Below are positions 1-8,381 of a stretch of 64,000 bases of DNA, piece by piece. Numbering within the stretch: position 1 is the first letter of the stretch; each line of letters starts with the position of its first letter. This stretch comes from R-RK-3 sp031399085. Its GTDB lineage: Bacteria; Pseudomonadota; Alphaproteobacteria; Rhizobiales; Rhodomicrobiaceae. The position numbers and the translations under genes are program-made. The notes beneath the pieces were generated by a model. The model did no database searches. It was not told where the DNA came from and worked only from the letters and a program-made list of their open reading frames with translations. Location of the stretch: the NCBI GenBank assembly GCA_031399085.1, contig JANNOQ010000090.1:1-64000 (forward strand). Direction: 5' to 3'.

Positions 1-870
1 TTTCACCCGCGCCAGCATTTCGGCGGCGTCGAACAATTCATCGAGATCGAGCACGCGCAAGATGCCCGCGCGGCGTAGCGCCGCGTCATAGACGTCGTCC
101 GAGCCCGCCAATGCGCCGGTGTGCGAGGCGGCGGCCTTTGCGCCCTCCGGGTGGCGTCCAGACTTGATGGCGATGACCGGCTTGACGCGCGAGCAGCGCC
201 GCGCCGCCGACATGAATTTGCCCGCTTGCGTCACCGCCTCGATGTAGAGGAACACGGCGGTGCATTTCGGGTCGCCCGCGAGATAGTCTAGCATGTCGCC
301 CAGATCGACATCGGCCGCATTGCCGATGGAGACCACATGGCTGAAGCCGACGCCCTCGCCCGCCGCCCAATCCAGCATCGCCGCCGTGATGGCGCCCGAT
401 TGCGAGACGAGCGCGATGTCGCCGGGGCTGCTAAGCATTTGCGCAAAGCTGGCGTCGAGCTTCAGGCGCGGGATTTGAATGCCAAGGCAGTTCGGACCAA
501 TGATGCGCAGCAAATGCGGGCGCGCGGCCTCCAGCATTTGGCGAGCGAGTTCGCCGTCCACCCCCGCCGTGATGACGACCGCCGCCTTGCAGCCCTTCGC
601 GCCGAGTTCGGCGATGACGCCCGGCACATGTTGCGGCGGCGTGGCGATGACGGCAAGCTGAGGCATGAATGGTAACGCCTTCGCCGACGGATAACAGGGC
701 TGGCCGAGAATTTGGGAATGGCCCGGATTGACGAAGGCGATTGGCCCGCCAAAGCCCGCTTGTAGGAGATTTTGCGCTACCTTGAGGCCAAGCGAGCCGG
801 GCGTCTCGCTCGCGCCCACCAGCACGACGCTCTCTGGCTCGAAAAGAAAATTCAGGTTGCGAATGGTCAT
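1..870 (-). CDS. ADP-forming acyl-CoA synthetase / Pat-type protein, N-terminal part (runs off window)
   Basis: The frame is open from ATG at 870 to the window edge: 290 codons with no stop, so the C-terminus is missing. Residues 10-100 form a CoA-binding Rossmann domain (VLVGAS at about 16). Residues 150-290 match the succinyl-CoA-ligase-like domain and carry SHTGALAGSD with the presumed phospho-accepting His at 250. Known members either make acetyl/acyl-CoA with ADP formation or, when fused to ATP-grasp and GNAT domains, act as protein lysine acetyltransferases (Pat). Which of these it is depends on the unseen C-terminus. It is transcribed away from the esterase gene at 1131. Confidence 0.85.
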   Translation of the reverse strand, partial: MTIRNLNFLFEPESVVLVGASETPGSLGLKVAQNLLQAGFGGPIAFVNPGHSQILGQPCYPSAKALPFMPQLAVIATPPQHVPGVIAELGAKGCKAAVVITAGVDGELARQMLEAARPHLLRIIGPNCLGIQIPRLKLDASFAQMLSSPGDIALVSQSGAITAAMLDWAAGEGVGFSHVVSIGNAADVDLGDMLDYLAGDPKCTAVFLYIEAVTQAGKFMSAARRCSRVKPVIAIKSGRHPEGAKAAASHTGALAGSDDVYDAALRRAGILRVLDLDELFDAAEMLARVK

Positions 871-1130
871 GGGCCGGCTCCGTCCAAGCTGCCCGTTTGC
901 CCGCAAACCGAACGGCCGCGACGGCCCAGCGCCTCCATTAATGGCGGGGAGCATAGCGCGGGCGGGGCAGCGCGCGTTTGACAAGGATCAAAGCGCAGGA
1001 CGAGTGGATGCCGATAACGTCGAAGTTTGCGCGAGCTTATTTTCGGCTTACACGCGACGAAGAGATATCCGTGGCTCGGATGAACACGCTGCGCCAATTT
1101 GGCTTGGACTGACTGTGAGGGACGGGTTTC

Positions 1131-2321
1131 ATGGGGAGGTTCTCCGGCGTTGAGATTTACGGGACCGTAAGTGCGCGGTTCCAGCCTGTGCGCGATGTTT
1201 TCGCCGAGAACTTCTCCAGCCGCGACGAGCTTGGCGCTGCATGTTGCGTCTATCACCAGGGGGAAAAAGTTGCCGATCTTTGGGGCGGCGTTCGCAATGC
1301 CGCAACCGGGGAGCCCTGGGAAGAGGACACCATGGTTCTGGTGTTCTCGGCGACGAAGGGCTTAGCCGCGATGGTGATGGCACTCGCTCATTCGCGCGGC
1401 GGGATCGACTACGAAGAAAGGGTCTGTACGTACTGGCCAGAGTTTGCCCAGAACGGGAAAGAGACGATGACTGTCCGCCAGCTTCTCTCGCACCAGGCCG
1501 GGCTGTTTGCCATCCCTGAAGTGGCCGATCGCAGACTGGTTCGGAATCTCGACGAACTGGCCGACGTCTTAGCGCGGCAAAAGCCCGCTTGGCCGCCAGG
1601 AGAACGGCAAGCCTATCACGCGATCACGCTTGGCTATTACGAGGGCGAGCTCATTCGCCGTATCGATCCAGAGCATCGCACCTTGGGGCAAATATTCCAG
1701 GAGGACATCGCTTCACCGCTCGGATTGGATGTCTACATCGGGCTGCCGGAGGCAATCCCCGATAACAGGCTTGCAGTCCTGGAAAATCCATCCCTTTGGT
1801 CGAGGCTGACCGATATGCCCCTTCCGTTGGTCTTGGCTGCGTTCAACCCGCATTCCATTCTCCGGCGGGCGATGACTGGAACGGATATCGCTCCTGACCG
1901 TGAGCGCATCTATGCGCGCGACCTCGAAGTGCCTTCCGGGGGAGGTGTTGGAACGGCGCGTGGCATCGCACGGGCCTACAGCGTTTTTGCAAATGATGGC
2001 CACGAGCTTGGTCTGCGCGCCCAAACTCTGGATGCGCTTAAAGCACGCGCTGTGCCGCCAACTTGCGGCTTTTACGACGCGTGCCTGAAGGGCGAGGTTC
2101 AGTTTTCCCTGGGCTTCATGAAGCCCAGCGCCGCATTCCCGTTCGGCAGCCCAGCCGCGTTCGGAGCGCCCGGAGCTGGAGGTTCGCTTGGCTTCGCCGA
2201 TCCAGAAACAGGCGTCGGCTATGCGTATGTGACCAATCGGATGAGAATGAAGATTACGGGCGATCCGAGAGAGGTGGCGCTCAGAAATGCCGTTTTTTCC
2301 TCTTTGAAGGGAAAGGCGTAA
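1131..2321 (+). CDS. serine hydrolase of the beta-lactamase / EstB esterase family
   Basis: A 396-residue protein with the class C beta-lactamase fold pattern. The S-x-x-K nucleophile motif is SATK (Ser73, Lys76), a Tyr-containing segment lies near residue 165, and a glycine-rich GAGGSLGF stretch near 350 stands where penicillin-binding enzymes have KTG. Family members are mostly cytoplasmic carboxylesterases rather than antibiotic-degrading enzymes, and no signal peptide is visible, which supports esterase over beta-lactamase. The ATG at 1131 follows a purine-rich stretch (gagggacgg). Its stop overlaps the start of the next gene by one base, so the two are probably co-transcribed. Substrate unknown. 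Confidence 0.8.
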   Translation: MGRFSGVEIYGTVSARFQPVRDVFAENFSSRDELGAACCVYHQGEKVADLWGGVRNAATGEPWEEDTMVLVFSATKGLAAMVMALAHSRGGIDYEERVCTYWPEFAQNGKETMTVRQLLSHQAGLFAIPEVADRRLVRNLDELADVLARQKPAWPPGERQAYHAITLGYYEGELIRRIDPEHRTLGQIFQEDIASPLGLDVYIGLPEAIPDNRLAVLENPSLWSRLTDMPLPLVLAAFNPHSILRRAMTGTDIAPDRERIYARDLEVPSGGGVGTARGIARAYSVFANDGHELGLRAQTLDALKARAVPPTCGFYDACLKGEVQFSLGFMKPSAAFPFGSPAAFGAPGAGGSLGFADPETGVGYAYVTNRMRMKITGDPREVALRNAVFSSLKGKA

Positions 2322-2722
2322 TGCCAATTGCTGCCGCATCGGGATTGTATTTTCTATTGGTGTTCGGCGCCGGCTTTCTCTTGGGTCCGATCCGCGTGCT
2401 TCTCGTTGAGCCGCGATTGGGTGCTTTTGCTGCGGTGCTGTGTGAAGCGCCCTTTCTCCTCGCTGTCATTGTCGTCGCGTCGCGATGGGCTCCGCGCGCC
2501 GTTGGACTTCAGCCTACAGTGAGAGCAATGGTCCCCGTTGGCCTTGGTGCGCTGGCCATGCAACAGATCGCCGATCTTATCGTTGGCTCAACGCTGCGGG
2601 GCCTAAGCCCGCAAGAGCAGTTCGCCAGATTTGCAACTCCCGAAGGCGGGGTCTATGCAGCAATGCTGCTCTTATTCGCAGCGATGCCCGCACTTGCCAA
2701 CAAGCCCTCCACCCCCAGCTAG
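2321..2722 (+). CDS. small multi-spanning membrane protein, unknown function
   Basis: A 133-residue protein starting at the ATG that shares one base (TAATG) with the stop of the esterase gene, so translational coupling is likely. It has about four hydrophobic segments (roughly 5-27, 33-55, 66-88 and 108-126), mostly Ala/Leu/Val, with few charged residues between. I do not recognise a family with an assigned role. The frame is open further upstream to 2063, but that part overlaps the esterase coding sequence and is not membrane-like, so the start at 2321 is preferred. Confidence 0.65.
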   Translation: MPIAAASGLYFLLVFGAGFLLGPIRVLLVEPRLGAFAAVLCEAPFLLAVIVVASRWAPRAVGLQPTVRAMVPVGLGALAMQQIADLIVGSTLRGLSPQEQFARFATPEGGVYAAMLLLFAAMPALANKPSTPS

Positions 2723-2852
2723 TCCTTGATCCCGAAAAAGTGATACTGAGGTCTGGATCGGGTCAAATTCAGACTTCGCCAAAACTGATACTTGGTGTCT
2801 GTTTGAAAGTCTGATCCAGTTATTTTCAGAGCGCCATCAATCCGCGCACGGC

Positions 2853-3170
2853 CTACCCAAACCGCCCTTTAATAAAATCCTTCGTGCGCTTGTCGGTCGC
2901 TTTCGTGAAAATCGTCTCGGTTTCGCCGAACTCCACGAGCTCGCCAGATACATGAAGCCGTTGCGCTGAGACACGCGCCGCGCCTGCTGCATGCTGTGCG
3001 TCACGATGGGGATGGTGAACTCAGCCCGCAGCTCGTGGATCAGCTCCTCGATCTTGGCGCTGGAATTCGGGTCGAGGGCGGAGGCCGGTTCGTCGAGCAA
3101 AATCACCTGCGGGCGCAGGGGACCGTGCGTGCGATGCAGAGCCGCTGCTGCCGACCTCCGGAAAGGCTCG
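2853..3170 (-). pseudogene. pstB: decayed C-terminal fragment of phosphate ABC transporter ATPase PstB
   Basis: Read on the minus strand this holds the second half of an ABC ATPase: the signature SLSGG-QQRLCIARTV, then Walker B VILLDEPASALDP, the H-loop IVTHSMQQA, and the PstB-typical end ELVEFGETETIF ... FIKGRFG. The pieces lie in three reading frames. There is one shift between the ARTV and LLDEP segments and another just after the FMYL segment, and Walker A is absent altogether. Only about 105 of the roughly 270 residues of a normal PstB remain. The homology begins immediately after the stop codon of the upstream FnrN-type gene, which suggests a rearrangement junction. No other pst genes are in the window. 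Confidence 0.8.
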
Positions 3171-3171
3171 T

Positions 3172-3936
3172 CTAAGCAAGCAGCCTTTGTTTGCGCTCAA
3201 TGGTCTTTGAGCAAGTCTCGACGTTCGCCACCGCGCCGAGCATGTCGATATTCGGGATTATGACAACGCGGCTTGAGGGGAGCGCGATGATCCGCTCGCC
3301 CTTCAGGCGGCTGAACTGACGGCTCACGGTTTCAAGCGTGAGGCCCAGATAATCGGCCATTTCGGCGCGCGTAAACGGCAACTGGAAATGCGCGCAATTT
3401 GGCCCCGCGTCCCCGGCGCCATTTGGGCCGCCGTCCGGAATGCGTTTCGCAATCATCAGCAGGAAACCAGCGACGCGCTCGTAAGAACTTTTCCGGCCGA
3501 GGAGCAAACTCCAATCGCGGCAGGAATCGAGTTCGCGAAGCGTCATATTGAGAATTTTGCGCTCAAGCTCGGGGTGGGTTGTCAGGAAAAGATCAAAAGG
3601 CCCTCGTGGATAGGAGCACAGCTCGGTGTCGATCGCGGTTTCGGCGGAATAGGTGTGGTGGGAGTTGACGCATTGGCCCATGAAATCGGGCGGATAGAGA
3701 AGCCCCACGATGTGTTGTCGGCCATCGCCGAGCGTTTTTATCAGCTTGATGGCGCCAGTTTTGACGTTGAAGTATTGGTTGGATACATCGCCATCGTGAA
3801 AGATGACCTCGTGGGCTTTGACCGTTCTTTTCCGGCTCATCTTTTCCATAGAAATCAGCGTAAGATCGTCCAGCGCTGAGCAAATATTAGTGGTCCTAAC
3901 CGGACAAGTCTGGCAACGCAAATGTGCGGCATGCAT
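3172..3936 (-). CDS. fnrN: FNR/FnrN-type oxygen-sensing transcription regulator
   Basis: A 254-residue Crp/Fnr-family protein. The N-terminus carries C-x2-C-x7-C (Cys8, Cys11, Cys19) and a further Cys107 sits where FNR has its fourth cluster ligand, so an oxygen-labile [4Fe-4S] cluster is expected. A cAMP-binding-type barrel spans about 25-140. The helix-turn-helix near 195-215 has the ETVSRQ recognition helix typical of regulators that bind TTGA-N6-TCAA. The start chosen is the second of two adjacent ATGs (3936), five bases after GGAGG. ATG 3939 is too close to that site and TTG 3948 lies upstream of it. Two matching boxes (4225, 7788) precede the neighbouring genes, which are its likely targets. 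Confidence 0.85.
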   Translation of the reverse strand: MHAAHLRCQTCPVRTTNICSALDDLTLISMEKMSRKRTVKAHEVIFHDGDVSNQYFNVKTGAIKLIKTLGDGRQHIVGLLYPPDFMGQCVNSHHTYSAETAIDTELCSYPRGPFDLFLTTHPELERKILNMTLRELDSCRDWSLLLGRKSSYERVAGFLLMIAKRIPDGGPNGAGDAGPNCAHFQLPFTRAEMADYLGLTLETVSRQFSRLKGERIIALPSSRVVIIPNIDMLGAVANVETCSKTIERKQRLLA

Positions 3937-4429
3937 CATGCCCTCCAATACTGTTCATGGAAGGCGTTTGCTCGTAACACCCAACAGTTTCAAATTTTTG
4001 CATCTGAGTCGCGTCCAAGTTTTTCATCCCATTTTTGATTGAGTGGCTGCCAGTTCCGAAAAGTTAAAGGCGGTCGTTTCGACCTTTAAAACATTGGGAA
4101 ACTGATTGGCTCATACTTTCTAAGCTATTCGGCGCCTCGTTGGTTCCAGAGGCCGTAAAATAATGCACCGATGCAGCCAAGCTTTTTTCAGCATGAAAAT
4201 AACAGAGCAGCGGCGTTCCAAGTTTTGACAATTCTCAAACCCTCCGAAAAACTCCGTCTGAAGCGGCGAGTGGCCAATATAAAGTCAATTTTTATTTTGG
4301 TCTCAGAGTCGAGCTTCCAAAAGAGAGGGTATGTCTCCAAATATTTGTTTATTATCAAAGCTAGACTGACAGCATCAGCCTAAAAAATATCGATGAGGCG
4401 GCGCACATCCCCGCCCACGGATAAGGCTC
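3937..4429. other. 494-bp intergenic regulatory region upstream of fnrN-type gene and DUF5335 gene
   Basis: An AT-richer divergent region with no convincing gene. It holds the FNR/FixK-type box at 4225-4238 and a 7-bp inverted repeat TTAAAGG ... CCTTTAA at 4064-4089, which could be a hairpin or an operator. No second TTGA-N6-TCAA site was seen near the fnrN-type start, so autoregulation through such a box is not supported. Confidence 0.5.
4225..4238 (+). promoter_or_regulatory. FNR/FixK-type binding site upstream of DUF5335-ATPase operon
   Basis: The sequence TTGACAATTCTCAA fits TTGA-N6-TCAA, the site read by FNR, FnrN and FixK proteins, and such a regulator is encoded next door. If the site sits near -41.5, transcription would begin about 4273, giving a leader of about 157 nt before the ATG at 4430. 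The inner bases are less symmetric than in the 7788 site. Confidence 0.6.
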
Positions 4430-4792
4430 ATGCAATCTCTCCATCTCAAGAAAGCAGATTGGAAAAATGTTCTCGATCACATTTCCCGCGCTCCCAAAAC
4501 GCAGAGAGCAAGCCTGCAAATCACGATAGGCGATGTGGACTCGCAACCGACAAATGAGAGCCTAGTGTTTGAGGGGATGACTTTCGATCCCACCATAGAG
4601 GTGCTTGTCGTTCGGGTGGGAGGCGTGGCGCATATCATTCACGGCCCGCTCGACGTCGAGATCACCTATTCAGCGAACGACATTCGACGCCTGAACATCC
4701 ACGCCACGCCCAACGTGAGGTACATGGCGACGTTCCTGCCGCCCTTGCACCTGCCCGAGCTGCTTTTCTCGTATTTCCCGGTCAGATCATGA
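4430..4792 (+). CDS. DUF5335 family protein
   Basis: A 120-residue soluble protein resembling the DUF5335 family: an N-terminal segment with a Trp-Lys-Asn-Val-Leu-Asp stretch, a beta-rich middle and a C-terminal segment predicted to hold the consensus 'ANDIRRL'. Function is unknown. It is followed with a four-base overlap (ATGA) by a metal P-type ATPase gene and preceded by an FNR-type box, so a role in low-oxygen adaptation is inferred from context only. An AAGG lies just before the ATG. Confidence 0.7.
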   Translation: MQSLHLKKADWKNVLDHISRAPKTQRASLQITIGDVDSQPTNESLVFEGMTFDPTIEVLVVRVGGVAHIIHGPLDVEITYSANDIRRLNIHATPNVRYMATFLPPLHLPELLFSYFPVRS

Positions 4793-6663
4793 TTGCAATC
4801 CGCCAATATCTCAACCACGCGCTATTTGTTGGCTGCGTTCTTGCACTGAGCGTTGGACTCGCATTGCGCGCCTTTGGCTTCACGACCATTGCCGATGTTT
4901 TCTGGATCGGGGCCACATCAACCGTCCTGATTTCTCTGTCGGTCGCCATCGTCAAAAGCCTTTTGAAGGGTGAGGTAGGCCTCGACATCGTCGCGGCGCT
5001 CTCCATGACCGGCGCGCTTATCCTCGGCGAGACGCTGGCGGCCGTCGTCGTCGCCATGATGTACGCGGGTGGTCGTTTCCTCGAAAACTATGCCGAGCAA
5101 CGGGCGCAGCGCGAGATGACGGCGCTTCTTGCCCGCGCGCCACGCACCGCACTTCGCTACGGCGCAAGCGGGCTGAAGACGGCGCCCGTCGAGCAGCTCG
5201 CGCCCGGTGACCGATTGCTCATTCGTAAAGGCGATGTGATCCCTGCGGATGGCGAGGTCTTGTCGGATCTCGCCGTGGTCGATCTCTCGTCGATCACCGG
5301 CGAGGCGCTCCCCGTTCGGCTGGCGGCGGGCAAGGCATTGCAAAGCGGCGCCATCAACGTGCGCGAGGTGTTCGATATGCGGGTTTCGAAGCCAGCGGCG
5401 GAGAGCACGTTCGCCAGCATCGTCCGGTTGGTGGAGGCGGCGAGGGCGTCAAAAGCCCCCATGTCGCGGCTCGCGGACCGTTTCGGTCTCGTCTTTCTCG
5501 CAATCACTGTCGTGATGGCGAGCGCGGCGTACGCACTAACGGGCGACCCTATTCGTGGGCTGGCGGTGCTGGTGGTGGCGACGCCATGCCCGCTCATCCT
5601 GGCTGTGCCCGTCGCGTTCGTATCGGGCCTATCGCGGGCGGCATCCCTAAAAATTCTCATTAAAGGCGGCCCGGCTCTCGAAGCGTTGACGCGCATCTGC
5701 GTCCTCGTCATCGACAAGACAGGCACGCTGACGCTCGGTGGGGCGTCGCTCGCGAAGGTGGAGGCGGCGCCTGGCTTTTCTTCCGATGAGCTTTTGCGCA
5801 TCGCGGCGTCCCTGGATCAAGCGTCGAAAAACGTGGTGGCGCAGGCGTTGGTGGCGGAGGCGATAAGGCGGCGGATGTCGCTGGCATCGCCGCGCTCCGT
5901 TGTGGAAACGGCCGGCGCTGGGGTCGAGGGCGTTGTCGGTGCCCAGACGGTCGTTTTGGGCAGCCTGCCATTTGTATCGTCGCGCTTGGGCCTGCATTTG
6001 GCTCAAGATGCGGACGCCAGAAGTAAGCTCACGGTGGCGATAGGGATTGATGGCAAGTATGCAGGCACTTTCATTCTGGCCGACAAACTGCGCGCTGACG
6101 CCAAGGCGTTCATCGCAAACGTCAAGTCCGCCGGGATCGCCCGCGTCGTTCTCGCGTCCGGCGATCATGCCGATAGCGTCGCGGAGATCGCGCGCAACGT
6201 CGGCATTACAGCGGTGGAAAGCGATTTAAAGCCAGAGGATAAGGTTCGCATCGTGCTGCGCGAGCGCCAACGCGGGCCGGTGATGATGGTTGGCGACGGC
6301 GTCAATGATGCGCCAGCGCTCGCGGCGGCTGATGTCGGCGTCGCAATGGGAGCTGGGGGTGCTGCCGCGTCGGCTGAAGCGGCCGACGTGGTGCTCCTCA
6401 CCGACGAACTCGGCCGCTTAGCGATCGCCATTCAGATAGCCAAGCGAACCAAGTCCATCGCGCTGCAAAGTGTGTACGCTGGCATGGGTTTATCGTTCTT
6501 GGGCATGATCGCAGCGGCGTTCGGCTATTTGACGCCCGTGCAAGGCGCGCTGTTTCAGGAGGCCATCGACGTGGCTGTTATCCTGAATGCGCTGCGCGCT
6601 CTCACCGCGCCGGTTGACGAGCAACCGGGGCAAGCTGTCATCCTTGCGCCTGTTAAGGCGTGA
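4789..6663 (+). CDS. heavy-metal P1B-type ATPase with TPC motif
   Basis: A 624-residue inner-membrane cation pump. The actuator-domain TGE is near 170, the phosphorylated Asp309 is in DKTGTLT, and the hinge motif GDGVNDAP begins near 502. The membrane metal-site motif is TPCPL (265-269) rather than CPC, CPH or SPC. TPC motifs are described for the P1B-5 group, linked to nickel/iron in rhizobial Nia. There is no N-terminal HMA domain and no C-terminal hemerythrin domain. The His-Pro pair usual in P1B nucleotide domains appears replaced (QASKNVV near 345). Its gene overlaps DUF5335 at the start and the convergent dehydrogenase by 11 bp at the end. The metal transported cannot be read from sequence. 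Confidence 0.85.
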   Translation: MIAIRQYLNHALFVGCVLALSVGLALRAFGFTTIADVFWIGATSTVLISLSVAIVKSLLKGEVGLDIVAALSMTGALILGETLAAVVVAMMYAGGRFLENYAEQRAQREMTALLARAPRTALRYGASGLKTAPVEQLAPGDRLLIRKGDVIPADGEVLSDLAVVDLSSITGEALPVRLAAGKALQSGAINVREVFDMRVSKPAAESTFASIVRLVEAARASKAPMSRLADRFGLVFLAITVVMASAAYALTGDPIRGLAVLVVATPCPLILAVPVAFVSGLSRAASLKILIKGGPALEALTRICVLVIDKTGTLTLGGASLAKVEAAPGFSSDELLRIAASLDQASKNVVAQALVAEAIRRRMSLASPRSVVETAGAGVEGVVGAQTVVLGSLPFVSSRLGLHLAQDADARSKLTVAIGIDGKYAGTFILADKLRADAKAFIANVKSAGIARVVLASGDHADSVAEIARNVGITAVESDLKPEDKVRIVLRERQRGPVMMVGDGVNDAPALAAADVGVAMGAGGAAASAEAADVVLLTDELGRLAIAIQIAKRTKSIALQSVYAGMGLSFLGMIAAAFGYLTPVQGALFQEAIDVAVILNALRALTAPVDEQPGQAVILAPVKA

Positions 6664-7726
6664 TGGCGACCTTCAGCACGCCGTCGCGCTGATGCGAGAA
6701 CAATTCGTAAGCCGCCTCGATCTGGTCGAGCTTGAAGCGGTGGGTGACCAGCGGGCGCAAATCGATGCGGCCGGACGCGACGACCGAGATCAGGCGACGC
6801 ATGCGCTCCTTGCCGCCGGGACAAAGCGTGGTCACGATTTTATGGTCGCCAAGCCCGGCCGAGAAGGCGTCGAGCGGGATGCGCAGGTCGGTCGAGTAAA
6901 CGCCGAGACTGGAGAGCGTGCCGCCGGGCCGCAATGAGCGAAGCGCGGCCTCAAACGTGCCCTGCGTGCCCAGCGCCTCGATGGCCACATCGACGCCGCG
7001 CCCGTCCGTCAGCCGCATGATTTCTTGCACAGGATCGGCGGTTTTGAAGTCAATCACATGATCGGCGCCCATTTGTTTGGCGACAGCCAACCGCACGGGC
7101 ACCGTATCGACCACCAGGATCATCGAGGCGCCTGACAGCTTCGCGCCCGCCGTGGCGCATAAGCCGATCGGCCCTTGTGCGAACACCGCGACGATGTCGC
7201 CAATGCGCACGCGGCCCGTCTCGGCGCCGCTGAAGCCCGTCGACATGATATCGGGGCACATAAGCACCTGCTCGTCGGTGAGATGATCCGGCACGGCGCA
7301 CAAATTCGCTTCCGCGTCGGGTACGCGCACAAACTCGGCCTGGCAACCGTCGATGGTGTTGCCGAATTTCCAGCCGCCAATCGCCTTCCAGCCATGCTTT
7401 GTGCCGGGGCCATCCTGCGAGCCGCAGCCGCAGAGACTGGCGTTGCTGATCCCACTTGGCGTGATCGCGCCCGCGATAACGCGCTGACCTTCCTGGAAGC
7501 CGGTGACGCCTGAGCCAAGTTTCTCAATGATCCCGACCGGCTCATGACCAATCGTAAGACCCTTGGCGACCGGGTATTCACCCTTCAAAATGTGAATGTC
7601 GGTGCCGCAGATCGTCGTCGTGGTAATGCGGATAAGCGCGTCGAGCGGCCCGATCTCGGGCATGGGCTTGTCGTCGAGCACGATGCGCCCCGGCTCGACA
7701 AATATCGCAGCTCTCATTTTCGGCAT
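6653..7726 (-). CDS. zinc-dependent medium-chain alcohol dehydrogenase
   Basis: A 357-residue MDR-family enzyme. The catalytic zinc ligands are in CGTD and GHEPVG, and the Rossmann motif is near 165-185. It resembles the secondary alcohol dehydrogenases typified by Clostridium beijerinckii CbADH: GGWKFGNTIDG and LCPGGKERMRRL segments are present and the usual four-cysteine structural zinc loop is reduced. After the second Rossmann strand it has VVDTVP where NADP-dependent CbADH has VGSRP. An Asp here usually favours NAD(H). The start at 7726 (MPKMRAAIF) is chosen because gcGGAG lies 8 bases upstream. The longer frame to 7825 would include the FNR-type box. Confidence 0.85.
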   Translation of the reverse strand: MPKMRAAIFVEPGRIVLDDKPMPEIGPLDALIRITTTTICGTDIHILKGEYPVAKGLTIGHEPVGIIEKLGSGVTGFQEGQRVIAGAITPSGISNASLCGCGSQDGPGTKHGWKAIGGWKFGNTIDGCQAEFVRVPDAEANLCAVPDHLTDEQVLMCPDIMSTGFSGAETGRVRIGDIVAVFAQGPIGLCATAGAKLSGASMILVVDTVPVRLAVAKQMGADHVIDFKTADPVQEIMRLTDGRGVDVAIEALGTQGTFEAALRSLRPGGTLSSLGVYSTDLRIPLDAFSAGLGDHKIVTTLCPGGKERMRRLISVVASGRIDLRPLVTHRFKLDQIEAAYELFSHQRDGVLKVAITP

Positions 7727-7787
7727 CGGACACACTCCGCAAAGGTCAATGGGATGTTCAAAGTATCCGAGCGCGCGGCGGTCGCCT

Positions 7788-7801
7788 TTGACGTGTGTCA
7801 A
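7788..7801 (-). promoter_or_regulatory. FNR/FixK-type binding site upstream of alcohol dehydrogenase gene
   Basis: TTGACGTGTGTCAA is a near-perfect palindrome of the FixK/FNR type (TTGAC-N4-GTCAA). Its centre lies about 68 bp upstream of the chosen ATG. Placed at -41.5 it would give a start near 7753 and a 27-nt leader containing the Shine-Dalgarno sequence, the classical arrangement for FNR-class activation. Confidence 0.75.
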
Positions 7802-7906
7802 ATCGAAGTTCTCAAAAATGGCCATTATCGGTCGTAACTTTGCGGCACGCGGAATAGCGCAACGCGGCTACTGTGATCTTCTATAGCCAATAGAGAGGGA
7901 GCGTCC

Positions 7907-8095
7907 ATGCCTACCCGGATCGACGTTCACCACCATTACCTGCCCGACTTCTACGTGTGCGCTTTGGAGATCGCTGGCCGATCACCGCCCGACGGCATCC
8001 CGGCCACGCCGGCGTGCATTCGCTCGCAGCCGCGCTTGTTGGTAGCCAACCATTCGAGAGCAGAGAAGCTGCGCTGGCAGCGATCCGAGCCGTGA
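7907..8095 (+). pseudogene. truncated amidohydrolase, N-terminal remnant
   Basis: The first about 38 codons (RIDVHHHYLPDFY, then SPPDGIPATPA) match the start of amidohydrolase-2 family proteins related to aminocarboxymuconate-semialdehyde decarboxylase, including the His cluster that binds metal. The following codons lose all resemblance and the frame stops at 8095, after 62 codons against an expected length of about 300. The break near 8020 probably marks a junction with foreign or deleted DNA next to the tRNA-Arg debris. Confidence 0.6.
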
Positions 8096-8381
8096 TGGAA
8101 AAGAGATCGCAACTTTTCGCAGAGCTACTGAACCCGCAGCTCGGCGTCTGTAAGCAGCCATAAGAGGTTGCGCAGATTACGCGAGCGATTCCAACCGACG
8201 GATGAGGAAGGACAGCGAGGCACTCCCGTATCATTTCTCCGGCCATCGCCCCATCTGATGGGCTCGCTTATGCGGTTCGCGCACTCACGCTGTTCGATGA
8301 ATCGCCAACAATGATCGGATACCCCTCTCCAGCAATGAATGAGCAAAGTACGACGACCAAAGCCCTCCGGAGTAAGAAGAC

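Noticed and set aside
4171..4383. 70-codon frame between the FnrN-type and DUF5335 genes
   Set aside because: It contains the FNR-type box, has no ribosome site and resembles no protein, so it is treated as part of the promoter region.
8163..8381. Possible end of a phage-type gene overlapping the AlpA start (…TTTKALRSKKT)
   Set aside because: A short frame ends in ATGA overlap with the AlpA remnant, but nothing in it is recognisable and no start is convincing.
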